Shown here: in pieces, positions 1 through 6,165 of the stretch
How positions within the stretch are numbered: position 1 is the stretch's first letter
How the letters are laid out: each line of letters starts with the position of its first letter
Source of the DNA: DATFGK01 sp046712825
GTDB lineage: Bacteria > Actinomycetota > AC-67
DNA: 7,811 bases
NCBI GenBank assembly: GCA_046712825.1
Contig: JBKKCR010000057.1
Span: forward strand, 1-7,811
Direction: 5' to 3'
The notes under the pieces: generated by a model
Seen by the model: only the letters and a program-made list of their open reading frames with translations
Told to the model about the DNA's origin: nothing
Databases searched by the model: none
Program-made: the position numbers and the translations under genes

Positions 1-65
1 TCGGCCCCGACGGCGCGGGCTACATCGGAACGCTCGGCGGTTTGATCCGGATCGCGGACGGCTGA
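1..65 (+). CDS. 3' end of an unidentified protein (partial)
   Basis: An open frame enters from the left edge and stops at TGA 63-65, giving the last 20 residues, GPDGAGYIGTLGGLIRIADG. The GPDG...Y..T.GG.IRI pattern resembles one blade repeat of a beta-propeller protein (SMP-30, NHL or PQQ-sugar-dehydrogenase type), but 20 residues are too few to assign a family. The next gene runs the other way and its stop lies only two bases further on, so this is a plausible tail-to-tail gene end. The frame could also be open by chance in GC-rich DNA. Confidence 0.45.
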   Translation, partial: GPDGAGYIGTLGGLIRIADG

Positions 66-67
66 GC

Positions 68-916
68 TCAGAGCCCGACGAGCTTCGCGCTTACGTCCCA
101 GAGCCGGTCCTGGTCGTCGGTGTTGTAGGACTGCGGCGAGGACATCTTCTCGCGCCGCACGTCGAAGTACTTCCCGTTGACGCCCTCGACCTCGGGGCTC
201 GAGGCGAGATAGATAGGCGTGTCCGCACCTTGCTTCACGCTGATCGCGCGCCCGGTCAGGCGGAACAGCGCCATGAACGGTTTCACGGGGATCCGGTTGC
301 CGCTCCCGAGGCTCGTGGCCACGAAGCCCGGGTGCAGACAGTTCACCGTGACGCCGGATCCCTCGAGCTGCCCCGCGAGCTTGTAGGTGCACATCACGTT
401 GGCGAGCTTCGAGCGGCCGTACGTACGCATCGCTTTGTAACCGCGTTCGCTCTGCAAGTCGTCGAAGTCGAGCGTTTGGCCGTAGTGCGCCGCCGAGGCG
501 ACCACGACGATCCGGCTCGGCGCCGATTCCTTCAGCCGCGCGACGAGCAAGTTGGTGAGGAGGAACGACGCGAGGTGGTTGACGGCGAAGGTTTCCTCGA
601 AGCCGTCTCCGGTCACCGCCCGACGGACGCGGAAGACGCCGGCGTTGGACAACAGGACGTCGATCCGCGGGTATCGGTCGGCGAGCGTCTCGGCGAGCTG
701 GCGGACCGAGAGGAGCGACGCGAAGTCGGCGAGCACCACGTCCACCGAGCCGGTTGCGGTGGCGCGGATCTCTTCCGCGACGGCGTGGCTCTTCTCGGGA
801 TTCCGGCCGACGAGGACCACCCTGGCCCCCATGCCGGCAAGGCCGCGAGCAGCCTCTTTGCCGATCCCGGCCGTGGCGCCGGTGACCACGACGAGCTTGC
901 CTTCCATGGCCCGCAT
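68..916 (-). CDS. SDR-family NAD(P)-dependent oxidoreductase (retinol-dehydrogenase-like)
   Basis: A cytoplasmic Rossmann-fold short-chain dehydrogenase of 282 residues, which probably oxidises or reduces an alcohol/carbonyl substrate with NAD(P)(H). Visible motifs in order are the glycine-rich cofactor loop TGATAGIG (12-19), Arg38 after the second strand (often linked to NADP preference), LAD 63-65, SNAG 90-93 (the usual NNAG), AVNH near 112-115, Ser141, the catalytic pair Tyr166/Lys170 in YGRSK, and HPGFVAT (195-201). The AVNHLASFLLTNLL stretch and HPG motif recall the retinol-dehydrogenase/WW-oxidoreductase-like branch. The length is normal for that branch. ATG 914-916 is used here; a second ATG three codons in (905-907) is equally possible, since neither has a strong ribosome binding site. 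The gene is divergent from the secreted SGNH-like gene, 90 bases away. The substrate cannot be read from the sequence. Confidence 0.93.
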   Translation of the reverse strand: MRAMEGKLVVVTGATAGIGKEAARGLAGMGARVVLVGRNPEKSHAVAEEIRATATGSVDVVLADFASLLSVRQLAETLADRYPRIDVLLSNAGVFRVRRAVTGDGFEETFAVNHLASFLLTNLLVARLKESAPSRIVVVASAAHYGQTLDFDDLQSERGYKAMRTYGRSKLANVMCTYKLAGQLEGSGVTVNCLHPGFVATSLGSGNRIPVKPFMALFRLTGRAISVKQGADTPIYLASSPEVEGVNGKYFDVRREKMSSPQSYNTDDQDRLWDVSAKLVGL

Positions 917-1006
917 GCTAGCCGCCCGCTCTCAGAAAGAGGATTCGTACGTCTCGTGACTAATAGGAACTCCCGAAAGGCTCGGTTGATGGGGGAGGAC
1001 CCGCTC

Positions 1007-1636
1007 ATGAGGCGTATCGTTCTGTCTGCGCTGCTACTCGCGGCGCTCTCCGGCGTCGTCGGTCAGGCGAAAGCCGCCAACTTCGTCGGTTACATCGGAT
1101 GCTCACAGGCCAGGGACGCCGTATCCGGCTATCACCTGGTGGGGGGCACCAAGTTCTGGCCGGCCTTCAACGAGTACGGCGGCGGAACCGTCGCTTCGTG
1201 GGCGGCGCGGATCGGGAAGCCAAGCCCCTACTGGAGCACGTTCAAGGCTGCTCTGCAGTCGATGCCGCCGAACAAGATTTGGATCCAATGGTGCACGCGC
1301 GACACAGAGAACCAGGCCGAGAATCAGGTAGCTGCGGTCAAGGTTCTCGCCGAGGTGCGCAGGCTAGCGCCCGGAGTTCCGATCTACGTGTCGGCGCAGA
1401 ACGGGTACTACCTGCCGCACTATTGCCCGATCTCGGGGCTCCTGGGTCCGCCGCGCATGGAGCTTCTCGCGAAGCAGACGGCGGCGCTGCCGGGCCCGGA
1501 CGTGGGCGACCTCCACTCCCGGTATCAGGCTCCGTCCATACCGCCCGGCGACGAGACGACCGCCGACGGCTGTCACGCCAACGTCCTCGGGAAGACGAAG
1601 GTGCTCGGCCCGAGGTTGAAGGCGTTCTTCGGCTGA
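1007..1636 (+). CDS. secreted SGNH-hydrolase-like protein
   Basis: A 209-residue protein starting at ATG 1007, preceded by the strong ribosome binding site GGGGGAGGA (991-999) seven bases upstream. In-frame codons further upstream are antisense to the dehydrogenase and are not coding. Residues 1-23 form a signal peptide: RR, then a hydrophobic LSALLLAALSGVVG core and an AKA cleavage site, so the mature protein is exported. Ser33 in GCSQ fits the nucleophile position of SGNH block I, and Asp187-Gly-Cys-His190 (DGCHAN) fits block V with the Asp/His pair. A clear block III GxND is not visible. Four cysteines (32, 96, 140, 189) lie in the mature chain and could form two disulfides. Family knowledge suggests an esterase, lipase or deacetylase acting outside the cell; the substrate is unknown and the block I Gly-Cys-Ser is atypical. 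It ends four bases before the stop of an opposing SGNH remnant. Confidence 0.8.
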   Translation: MRRIVLSALLLAALSGVVGQAKAANFVGYIGCSQARDAVSGYHLVGGTKFWPAFNEYGGGTVASWAARIGKPSPYWSTFKAALQSMPPNKIWIQWCTRDTENQAENQVAAVKVLAEVRRLAPGVPIYVSAQNGYYLPHYCPISGLLGPPRMELLAKQTAALPGPDVGDLHSRYQAPSIPPGDETTADGCHANVLGKTKVLGPRLKAFFG

Positions 1637-1640
1637 TCCT

Positions 1641-1865
1641 CTAGCTCGTCGCCGTCAGCGTCATCGCCGTATAGCCCTGCCCGGGCGTGTTCTTGCACGT
1701 CCAGTTGCCCGACGTCTTGGCGTACATCAGCTGAACGCACTTGCCGAGGGCGCGCTGACCGAACGCGTTGGGGTGGAGCGACTCCTGCGCGTCACCCTGG
1801 TCGGAGAAACCGAGATCGTTCGCGATGATCGTCAACACGACGGCGCCCGACCTGGCAAGGACCGC
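1641..1865 (-). pseudogene. 3' remnant of an SGNH hydrolase, internally deleted
   Basis: The minus-strand frame ending at TAG 1641-1643 reads like the end of an SGNH/GDSL hydrolase. AVVLTIIANDLGFSD (1800-1844) matches block III, usually written as ...TIGGNDLGFSD. It is followed almost at once by QESLHPNAFGQRALGKC (about 1737-1790), a typical block V with the catalytic His (codon 1773-1775), then a Cys-containing tail ending in MTLTATS. In intact family members these blocks are usually separated by many tens of residues, so an internal deletion is inferred. The nucleophile block I and the signal peptide are absent, and upstream the frame runs into the antisense of nucS. No start codon with a ribosome binding site is seen. 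Codons keep a strong G/C third-position bias and there is no stop, so the loss looks recent. It differs in sequence from the neighbouring secreted SGNH-like protein and is not an obvious duplicate. Confidence 0.6.
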
Positions 1866-1920
1866 TCGAATCGCCCACCGAGCATTCGTCGTCCCGGGCC
1901 GGTTCTGGCACGCTACGGCC

Positions 1921-2577
1921 GTGCGTTTGGTGGTCGCGGAATGCTCCATCGACTACACCGGGCGGTTGAGCGCTCATCTGCCGCTCGCCCGACGGCTGAT
2001 CGTCGTCAAGGCCGACGGCACGGTGATCGTTCACGGGGACAAGGGCCACAAGGCGCTGAACTGGATGTCGCCGCCAAACACCATCATCGAGCGCCTTCAC
2101 GGATGGACGGTGACCGGCTCCGGAGGGGACCGGCTCGAGATCACGATCGCGGGGGTCCACTCCGACACGACGATCGAGCTCGGCGTCGAGCCCGGCCTGC
2201 AGAAGGCCGGCAGCGAGTACGAGCTGCAATGGCTGCTTGCCCAGAGCCCCGACGTGATCGAAGCCGGCGCGCGCCTCGTCACGCGTGAGTTCCCGACCGA
2301 CCTCGGTCCCGTCGACCTCCTGCTCCGCGCGGCGGACGGCGACACGGTCGCGGTCGAGGTGAAGCGGGTCGGCGAGCTCCAGGCCGTCGAGCAGCTGAGC
2401 CGCTACCTGGACCGTCTCAACGGCGACTCGTCCTTGGCGCCGGTGCGCGGGATCCTCGTCGCGCAAACCATCAAGCCACAGACGCGAGTACTCGCGACGT
2501 CGCGCGGGATCGCCTGTGTCGAGGTCGATATCGAAGCCCTCGCCGGCCGGGCCGAACGAGACCCCACCTTGTTCTAG
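1921..2577 (+). CDS. nucS: endonuclease NucS/EndoMS (mismatch-specific)
   Basis: NucS cuts both strands at mismatched base pairs and underlies non-canonical mismatch repair in actinobacteria. The 218-residue product aligns along its length with mycobacterial NucS: VRLVVAECSIDYTGRL at the N terminus, KADGTVIVH, LNWMSPP (46-52) and ELGVEPGL in the N-terminal dimer/DNA-binding part. The C-terminal RecB-like nuclease domain has GPVDLL with Asp132 and VEVKR with Glu146 and Lys148, the D-ExK catalytic set, then EQLSRYLDRLN and QTIKPQTRVLATSRGI. The last residues, DPTLF, resemble the C-terminal sliding-clamp-binding tail known for the family. GTG 1921 is chosen because it matches the N terminus of homologues; longer in-frame starts would add unrelated residues over the SGNH remnant. 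No Shine-Dalgarno sequence precedes this GTG. The gene appears intact and stands alone, 61 bases ahead of the molybdoenzyme gene. Confidence 0.95.
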   Translation: MRLVVAECSIDYTGRLSAHLPLARRLIVVKADGTVIVHGDKGHKALNWMSPPNTIIERLHGWTVTGSGGDRLEITIAGVHSDTTIELGVEPGLQKAGSEYELQWLLAQSPDVIEAGARLVTREFPTDLGPVDLLLRAADGDTVAVEVKRVGELQAVEQLSRYLDRLNGDSSLAPVRGILVAQTIKPQTRVLATSRGIACVEVDIEALAGRAERDPTLF

Positions 2578-2593
2578 CGGTCCGTTCTAGCGG
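2571..2593. repeat. short direct repeat across the nucS stop codon
   Basis: GTTCTAGCGG occurs at 2571-2580 and again at 2584-2593, a 13-base period. The first copy contains the nucS stop codon TAG (2575-2577) and the second repeats it just downstream. This may be a small tandem duplication; no function is evident. Confidence 0.6.
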
Positions 2594-2610
2594 GTCGGGG
2601 CGCTTCGCCG

Positions 2611-2634
2611 TAGGCTGCTCGCAGAGCGAGGGGG
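2611..2634 (+). promoter_or_regulatory. possible -10 box and ribosome binding site of the molybdoenzyme operon
   Basis: TAGGCT (2611-2616) fits the loose actinobacterial TANNNT -10 pattern, and GAGGGGG (2628-2634) is a good ribosome binding site four bases before ATG 2639. No convincing -35 box is seen 16-18 bases upstream, where the sequence is TTCTAGCGG. The ribosome binding site is secure; the promoter is only suggested. Read-through from nucS is an alternative. Confidence 0.3.
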
Positions 2635-2638
2635 CGTC

Positions 2639-4879
2639 ATGAGCGAAGAACGCATCGCGTACCGCACCTGCCCGCTATGTGAGGCGACCTGTGGACTCGA
2701 GCTGACGATCGAGGGTTCCACGCTCACGAAGGTCCGGGGCGACGAGCAGGACGTGTTCAGCAAGGGTTTCCTCTGCCCGAAAGCCCTCGCGCTCATCGAT
2801 CTGGAGAACGACCCCGACCGCGTCCGCGTCCCGCTTATCCGCGAGAACGGATCCTTCCGCGAAGCGTCGTGGGACGAGGCGTTCGAGCGCGTCGAGGCGG
2901 GCTTGCGTCCGTTGCTCGACCGGGACCGCAACTCCGTCGGCGTCTACCTCGGGAACCCGAACGTGCACAACCTCGCCGGAACCTTCTACGGACGCGTGCT
3001 CCTCAAGGCGCTCGGCACGCAGAACATCTACTCGGCGACGACGGTCGACCAGATGCCCAAGCACGTCTCGTCGGGGCTGATGTTCGGAACGCCGCTCTCG
3101 ATCCCCATCCCGGACGTGGATCGCACCGACCACTTCTTGGTCCTCGGGGCGAACCCGATGGCCTCCAACGGAAGCCTGTTCACGGCGCCCGATCTGCCGG
3201 GCAGGCTGCGTGCGCTGAAGCAGCGCGGCGGCAAGCTCGTCGTCGTCGACCCGCGTCGCACCGAGACGGCGAAGAAGGCGGACGAGCATCACTTCATCGT
3301 GCCGGGGACCGACGCTCATCTTCTGATGGGGATGGTGCACACACTCTTCGCCGAGGATCTCGTGACCATGAACGGCCTGGCCGAGCACACCGCCGGCGTC
3401 GAAGACCTCCACGCGCTCGTCGAGCCGTTCACGCCGGAGGCGGCCTCCGCCGCGTGCGGCATCGCAGCCGACGAGATCCGGCGGATGGTGCGCGAGCTGG
3501 CGTCGGCCGATCGCGCCGCGGTCTACGGGCGCATCGGAACTTCGACGCAGGAGTTCGGCACCCTCGCCTCATGGCTGGTCGATGTGATCAACGTCCTCAC
3601 GGGCAACCTCGATCGCGAGGGCGGAGCGATGTTCACCAAGCCGGCCATCGGAAGCGCGAACACCGCCGGCGCGCCGGGCAAGGGACGCGGCCTCCCCTTC
3701 GGCCGGTTCCGCAGCCGCGTGCGCGGCCGGCCGGAGTTCCTCGGCGAGCTGCCGGTTGCGTGCCTCGCCGAGGAGATCCTCACGCCCGGCGACGGCCAGA
3801 TCCGCGCGCTGATCACCGTCGCGGGGAACCCCGCCGTGTCGACCCCCGATGCCGCGCGGCTCGCGAAGGCCCTCGAGGATCTCGACTTCATGGTGTCCGT
3901 CGACATCTACGTCACCGAGACGGCGCGTCACGCCGACGTCATCCTTCCCGCCGAGCCGGTGCTCACGCGCGCGCACTATGACGGAGCGTTCTACAACCTG
4001 TCGGTCCGCAACATCGCGAACTACTCACCGCCGTCGCTCCCGCTCCCCGCCGGCGCGATGGCGGAGTGGGAGGTTCTGCTCCGCCTCGCCGGCATCGCCG
4101 GAGACGCCGGGGCGCACGCCGACCTCGAGGCGCTGGACGAGCTCGTCGCGCACGAGGCCCTGCGCCGCGGCGTGCAGAATCCGATCTCACCGGCGCACGG
4201 CGTCGACGAGGAGAAAGCCTGGGACGTCGTCGCACACCGGCGCGGTCCGGAGCGCATGCTGGACGTTCTCCTACGGACGGGTCCGTACGGCGAAGGGTTC
4301 GGGCGCAACCCGGATGGCCTCACGCTCGACGTGCTCGAGGCCAGCCCGCACGGGGTGGACCTCGGGCCTCTGGAGCCTCGGATCCCCGAGGTGCTGCGAA
4401 CCGCGAGCGGGAAGATCGAGCTCGCCCCCGAGCCGATCGCGAACGACGTCTCGCGTCTGGTCGCCGCGCTCTCGCGACGCCGCAACGGCGGGATGATGCT
4501 CGTCGGCCGCCGCCAGCTGCGATCGAACAACTCGTGGATGCACAACCTTCCGTCTCTGCGCGGCGGCTCGAACCGGTGCACCGTCCAGATCCACGTCGAC
4601 GACGCCGAGCGGCTCGGGATCTCCGACGGGAAGCTCGTTCGGGTCACGTCGTCGAGCGGCGAGGTCGAGATCGAAGCGGAGGTCTGCGAGGCGGTGATGC
4701 CGGGCGTGGTGAGCATCCCCCACGGCTGGGGACACGACGTCGACGGAGTGGGCTGGGCCGTCGCCGCGGGCGAGGGTGGAGGCACGAACTCGAACGTGCT
4801 GGCGCCGTCCGACTTGATCGACGAGCTGTCCGGGAACGCCGTGCTGAGCGGGATCCCTGTGACCGTGAGCCCGGCATGA
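2639..4879 (+). CDS. molybdopterin/[4Fe-4S] oxidoreductase (DMSO reductase superfamily)
   Basis: A 746-residue catalytic subunit of the bis-MGD molybdo/tungstoenzyme superfamily (COG0243), probably annotated elsewhere as a formate-dehydrogenase-like protein. The N terminus carries the [4Fe-4S] motif Cys11-x2-Cys14-x3-Cys18-x27-Cys46 (CPLCEATC ... FLCPKA). The central molybdopterin domain includes VLGANPMASNGSL (168-180), VVVDPRRTETAKKAD (201-215) and ETARHADVILPAEPV (427-441). The C-terminal MGD-binding domain spans roughly 617-743, with LRSNNSWMHN and SIPHGWGHD. There is no twin-arginine signal or membrane segment, so it should be cytoplasmic. Aligning GTQN (126-129) with GTNN of E. coli FdhH, without gaps, places Asp137 at the Sec140 metal-ligand position, so formate oxidation is doubtful. 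No Fe-S or flavin partner subunit, FdhD or cofactor gene adjoins it. Its stop overlaps the next start (ATGA). Substrate and electron partner are unknown. Confidence 0.92.
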   Translation: MSEERIAYRTCPLCEATCGLELTIEGSTLTKVRGDEQDVFSKGFLCPKALALIDLENDPDRVRVPLIRENGSFREASWDEAFERVEAGLRPLLDRDRNSVGVYLGNPNVHNLAGTFYGRVLLKALGTQNIYSATTVDQMPKHVSSGLMFGTPLSIPIPDVDRTDHFLVLGANPMASNGSLFTAPDLPGRLRALKQRGGKLVVVDPRRTETAKKADEHHFIVPGTDAHLLMGMVHTLFAEDLVTMNGLAEHTAGVEDLHALVEPFTPEAASAACGIAADEIRRMVRELASADRAAVYGRIGTSTQEFGTLASWLVDVINVLTGNLDREGGAMFTKPAIGSANTAGAPGKGRGLPFGRFRSRVRGRPEFLGELPVACLAEEILTPGDGQIRALITVAGNPAVSTPDAARLAKALEDLDFMVSVDIYVTETARHADVILPAEPVLTRAHYDGAFYNLSVRNIANYSPPSLPLPAGAMAEWEVLLRLAGIAGDAGAHADLEALDELVAHEALRRGVQNPISPAHGVDEEKAWDVVAHRRGPERMLDVLLRTGPYGEGFGRNPDGLTLDVLEASPHGVDLGPLEPRIPEVLRTASGKIELAPEPIANDVSRLVAALSRRRNGGMMLVGRRQLRSNNSWMHNLPSLRGGSNRCTVQIHVDDAERLGISDGKLVRVTSSSGEVEIEAEVCEAVMPGVVSIPHGWGHDVDGVGWAVAAGEGGGTNSNVLAPSDLIDELSGNAVLSGIPVTVSPA

Positions 4880-5250
4880 GCGCCGAAGCGTTCCGTAAGG
4901 CCGTCGAGTCGTTCGACCTCGACGCCGCGCTCGCGTGCCTCGCGCCGGACATCGTGTTTCACTCGCCGGTCACGTTCAAGCCGTTCGAGGGCCGCGACGC
5001 GGTCGCGGTGCTCTTCGGGATCCTGTTCAAGACCTTCGAGGACTTCCGCTACGTGGGCGAGTACTCATCCGACGACGGAGCAGTGCTCCATTTCCGCACG
5101 CGGATCGGCGATCGCCACGTCGAAGGCATCGACATGATCCACGTCCGCGACGACGGGCTGATCGACGAATTCACCGTGATGGTGCGTCCCCTGTCGGCCG
5201 CGCACGCGCTGCGAGACACGGTCGGCGCCGAGCTCGGCATGACCGGCTGA
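4876..5250 (+). CDS. NTF2-like/SnoaL-like small protein
   Basis: A 124-residue protein starting at ATG 4876, four bases inside the end of the molybdoenzyme gene (ATGA), so it is probably made by translational coupling. It has the pattern of the nuclear transport factor 2-like cone fold: an N-terminal helix region (AFRKAVESFDLDAALACLAPDI as the typical start, residues 5-26), FHSPVTFKPFEGRDAV (28-43), FRYVGEY, LHFRTRIGDRHVEGIDMIHV and a C-terminal IDEFTVMVRPLSA strand. Members are small single-domain proteins that act as isomerases, hydrolases, polyketide cyclases or ligand-binding proteins; the reaction cannot be inferred from the fold. His29 and the acidic residues Asp86 and Glu98 could line the pocket. 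Placement between a Mo oxidoreductase and a VOC protein suggests work on the same small-molecule substrate, which is inference only. Confidence 0.85.
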   Translation: MSAEAFRKAVESFDLDAALACLAPDIVFHSPVTFKPFEGRDAVAVLFGILFKTFEDFRYVGEYSSDDGAVLHFRTRIGDRHVEGIDMIHVRDDGLIDEFTVMVRPLSAAHALRDTVGAELGMTG

Positions 5251-5684
5251 TGCCCGCGCGGAACTTCGAGGTCACCTTCGACGCCAAGGACTCGAAGTCG
5301 CTCGCCGCGTTCTGGATGGAAGCGCTCGGCTACGTAGAGGCAGGCCCTCCGCCCGGCTACGAGACATGGGAGCACTGGCGTATCGCGAAGGGACTTTCCA
5401 TCGAGGAGATGGACGAGGGCGCCACGATCGCCGAGCCCGACGGCAGCCGGACCATCACGTTCCTCAACGTCCCCGAGCCCAAGACCGCCAAGAACCGTGT
5501 CCACCTGGATCTGGATGTCTCGCCGGACCGCACACTCCCGGTGCTAGAGCGCAAAGCGATCGTGGATGTTGAGGTCGATCGGCTGGAGAAGCTCGGCGCG
5601 ACGACGCTGTATGCCAATCACTTCGCCGACCACTATGGCGTGACGATGGCCGACCCCGAAGGCAACGAATTCTGTCTCCGATAA
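5250..5684 (+). CDS. VOC-family (glyoxalase-like) protein
   Basis: A 144-residue protein starting at ATG 5250, which shares one base with the stop of the preceding gene (TGATG), the third member of the coupled unit. Vicinal-oxygen-chelate features are an N-terminal VTFDAKDSKSLAAFWMEALGY (8-28, the usual beta strand and helix with FW..ALGY), NRVHLDLDV (82-90) with His85 as a likely metal ligand, and a C-terminal MADPEGNEFCLR (133-144) with Glu140 as the second expected ligand. These suggest two beta-alpha-beta-beta-beta modules in the glyoxalase-like group. The family includes dioxygenases, isomerases, glyoxalases and antibiotic-binding proteins, so the activity is open. A 34-base gap separates its stop from that of the opposing cupin gene; only a weak CGAG/CTCG hairpin is visible there. 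Confidence 0.88.
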   Translation: MPARNFEVTFDAKDSKSLAAFWMEALGYVEAGPPPGYETWEHWRIAKGLSIEEMDEGATIAEPDGSRTITFLNVPEPKTAKNRVHLDLDVSPDRTLPVLERKAIVDVEVDRLEKLGATTLYANHFADHYGVTMADPEGNEFCLR

Positions 5685-5718
5685 TCGAGACGACCCGGCT
5701 CGTTGGTTAGCGCGCCCC

Positions 5719-6165
5719 CTACTCCAGCACCTCGGACCCGTAAGCGGCCGCAGCGGCCAGCACCTTGTCGAAGTCGATCTCGGTCTCGCCCGGCGCCGGC
5801 GGCTGGAGTGACGTTGCCGGCTCGCTGGTCTCCCTGATGAAGCCCTCGAACCCCGCCGGTGAGAAGAGCATCAGGAGCCGCGCCGTTGGAGTCTTGACGT
5901 CGTACCGATGCGGGACGTCCTTCGGACCGAGTACGAACGAACCGGGCCCCGCCTCGTAGGTCTCGTCGCCCACGTAGAACGTCAGCTCGCCGTCGAGAAC
6001 GTAAAAGCCCTCGTCCTCCCGGTGATGCACGTGCAACGGCACCATGCCCTTCGGCGTCACGAATACCTCGGCCAGGGCGTACAGTCCGCCGCTCTGCTCC
6101 CCGGTCACCTTGAGGAGCGTCAGCTCGCCCATCCAGTTGAGTGCCTCATCGGTCTGCAGCATCAT
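5719..6165 (-). CDS. single-domain cupin protein
   Basis: A 148-residue cupin. ATG 6163-6165 follows AGGAG (6169-6173) at proper spacing; a second ATG comes next. The open frame continues upstream, but those codons are antisense or shadow of the regulator gene. Cupin motif 1 is PLHVHHREDEGFYVLDG (43-59), with His45, His47 and Glu52 as the expected metal ligands and Gly59 closing the motif. Motif 2 is GPKDVPHRYDV (80-90), with His86 as the fourth ligand. The mostly complete ligand set implies a bound divalent metal. The C-terminal tail (about 111-148) is rich in Pro, Ala and Glu. Cupins of this size include dioxygenases, isomerases and binding proteins, so the substrate is unknown. Its start overlaps the stop of tetR (ATGA), indicating co-expression with that regulator, which may sense the cupin's substrate or product. 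Confidence 0.9.
   Translation of the reverse strand: MMLQTDEALNWMGELTLLKVTGEQSGGLYALAEVFVTPKGMVPLHVHHREDEGFYVLDGELTFYVGDETYEAGPGSFVLGPKDVPHRYDVKTPTARLLMLFSPAGFEGFIRETSEPATSLQPPAPGETEIDFDKVLAAAAAYGSEVLE

Noticed and set aside
966..985. GGAAC in the divergent intergenic region as an extracytoplasmic sigma-factor -35 box
   Set aside because: The nearest GTT lies only 13-14 bases downstream, too close for the usual spacing.
230..1006. Long + strand open frame fused in front of the secreted SGNH-like protein
   Set aside because: It is antisense to a clear SDR gene, has low-complexity His/Arg/Glu-rich composition, and the signal peptide and strong ribosome binding site fix the start at 1007.
1768..1920. 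Upstream extension of nucS to an ATG at 1768 or 1819
   Set aside because: The extra residues have no counterpart in NucS homologues and lie over the SGNH remnant and spacer.
2869..3981. Long Arg-rich frame inside the molybdoenzyme gene
   Set aside because: It is an alternate-frame shadow of a well-supported gene; the Arg/Ala/Pro-rich composition is typical of frame-shifted GC-rich DNA.
4021..4962. 313-codon minus-strand frame opposite the molybdoenzyme
   Set aside because: Ser/Pro/Arg-rich composition without any domain motif, fully antisense to a conserved gene.
5685..5718. Rho-independent terminator between the convergent VOC and cupin genes
   Set aside because: Only a four-base CGAG/CTCG stem is found and there is no run of T on either strand.
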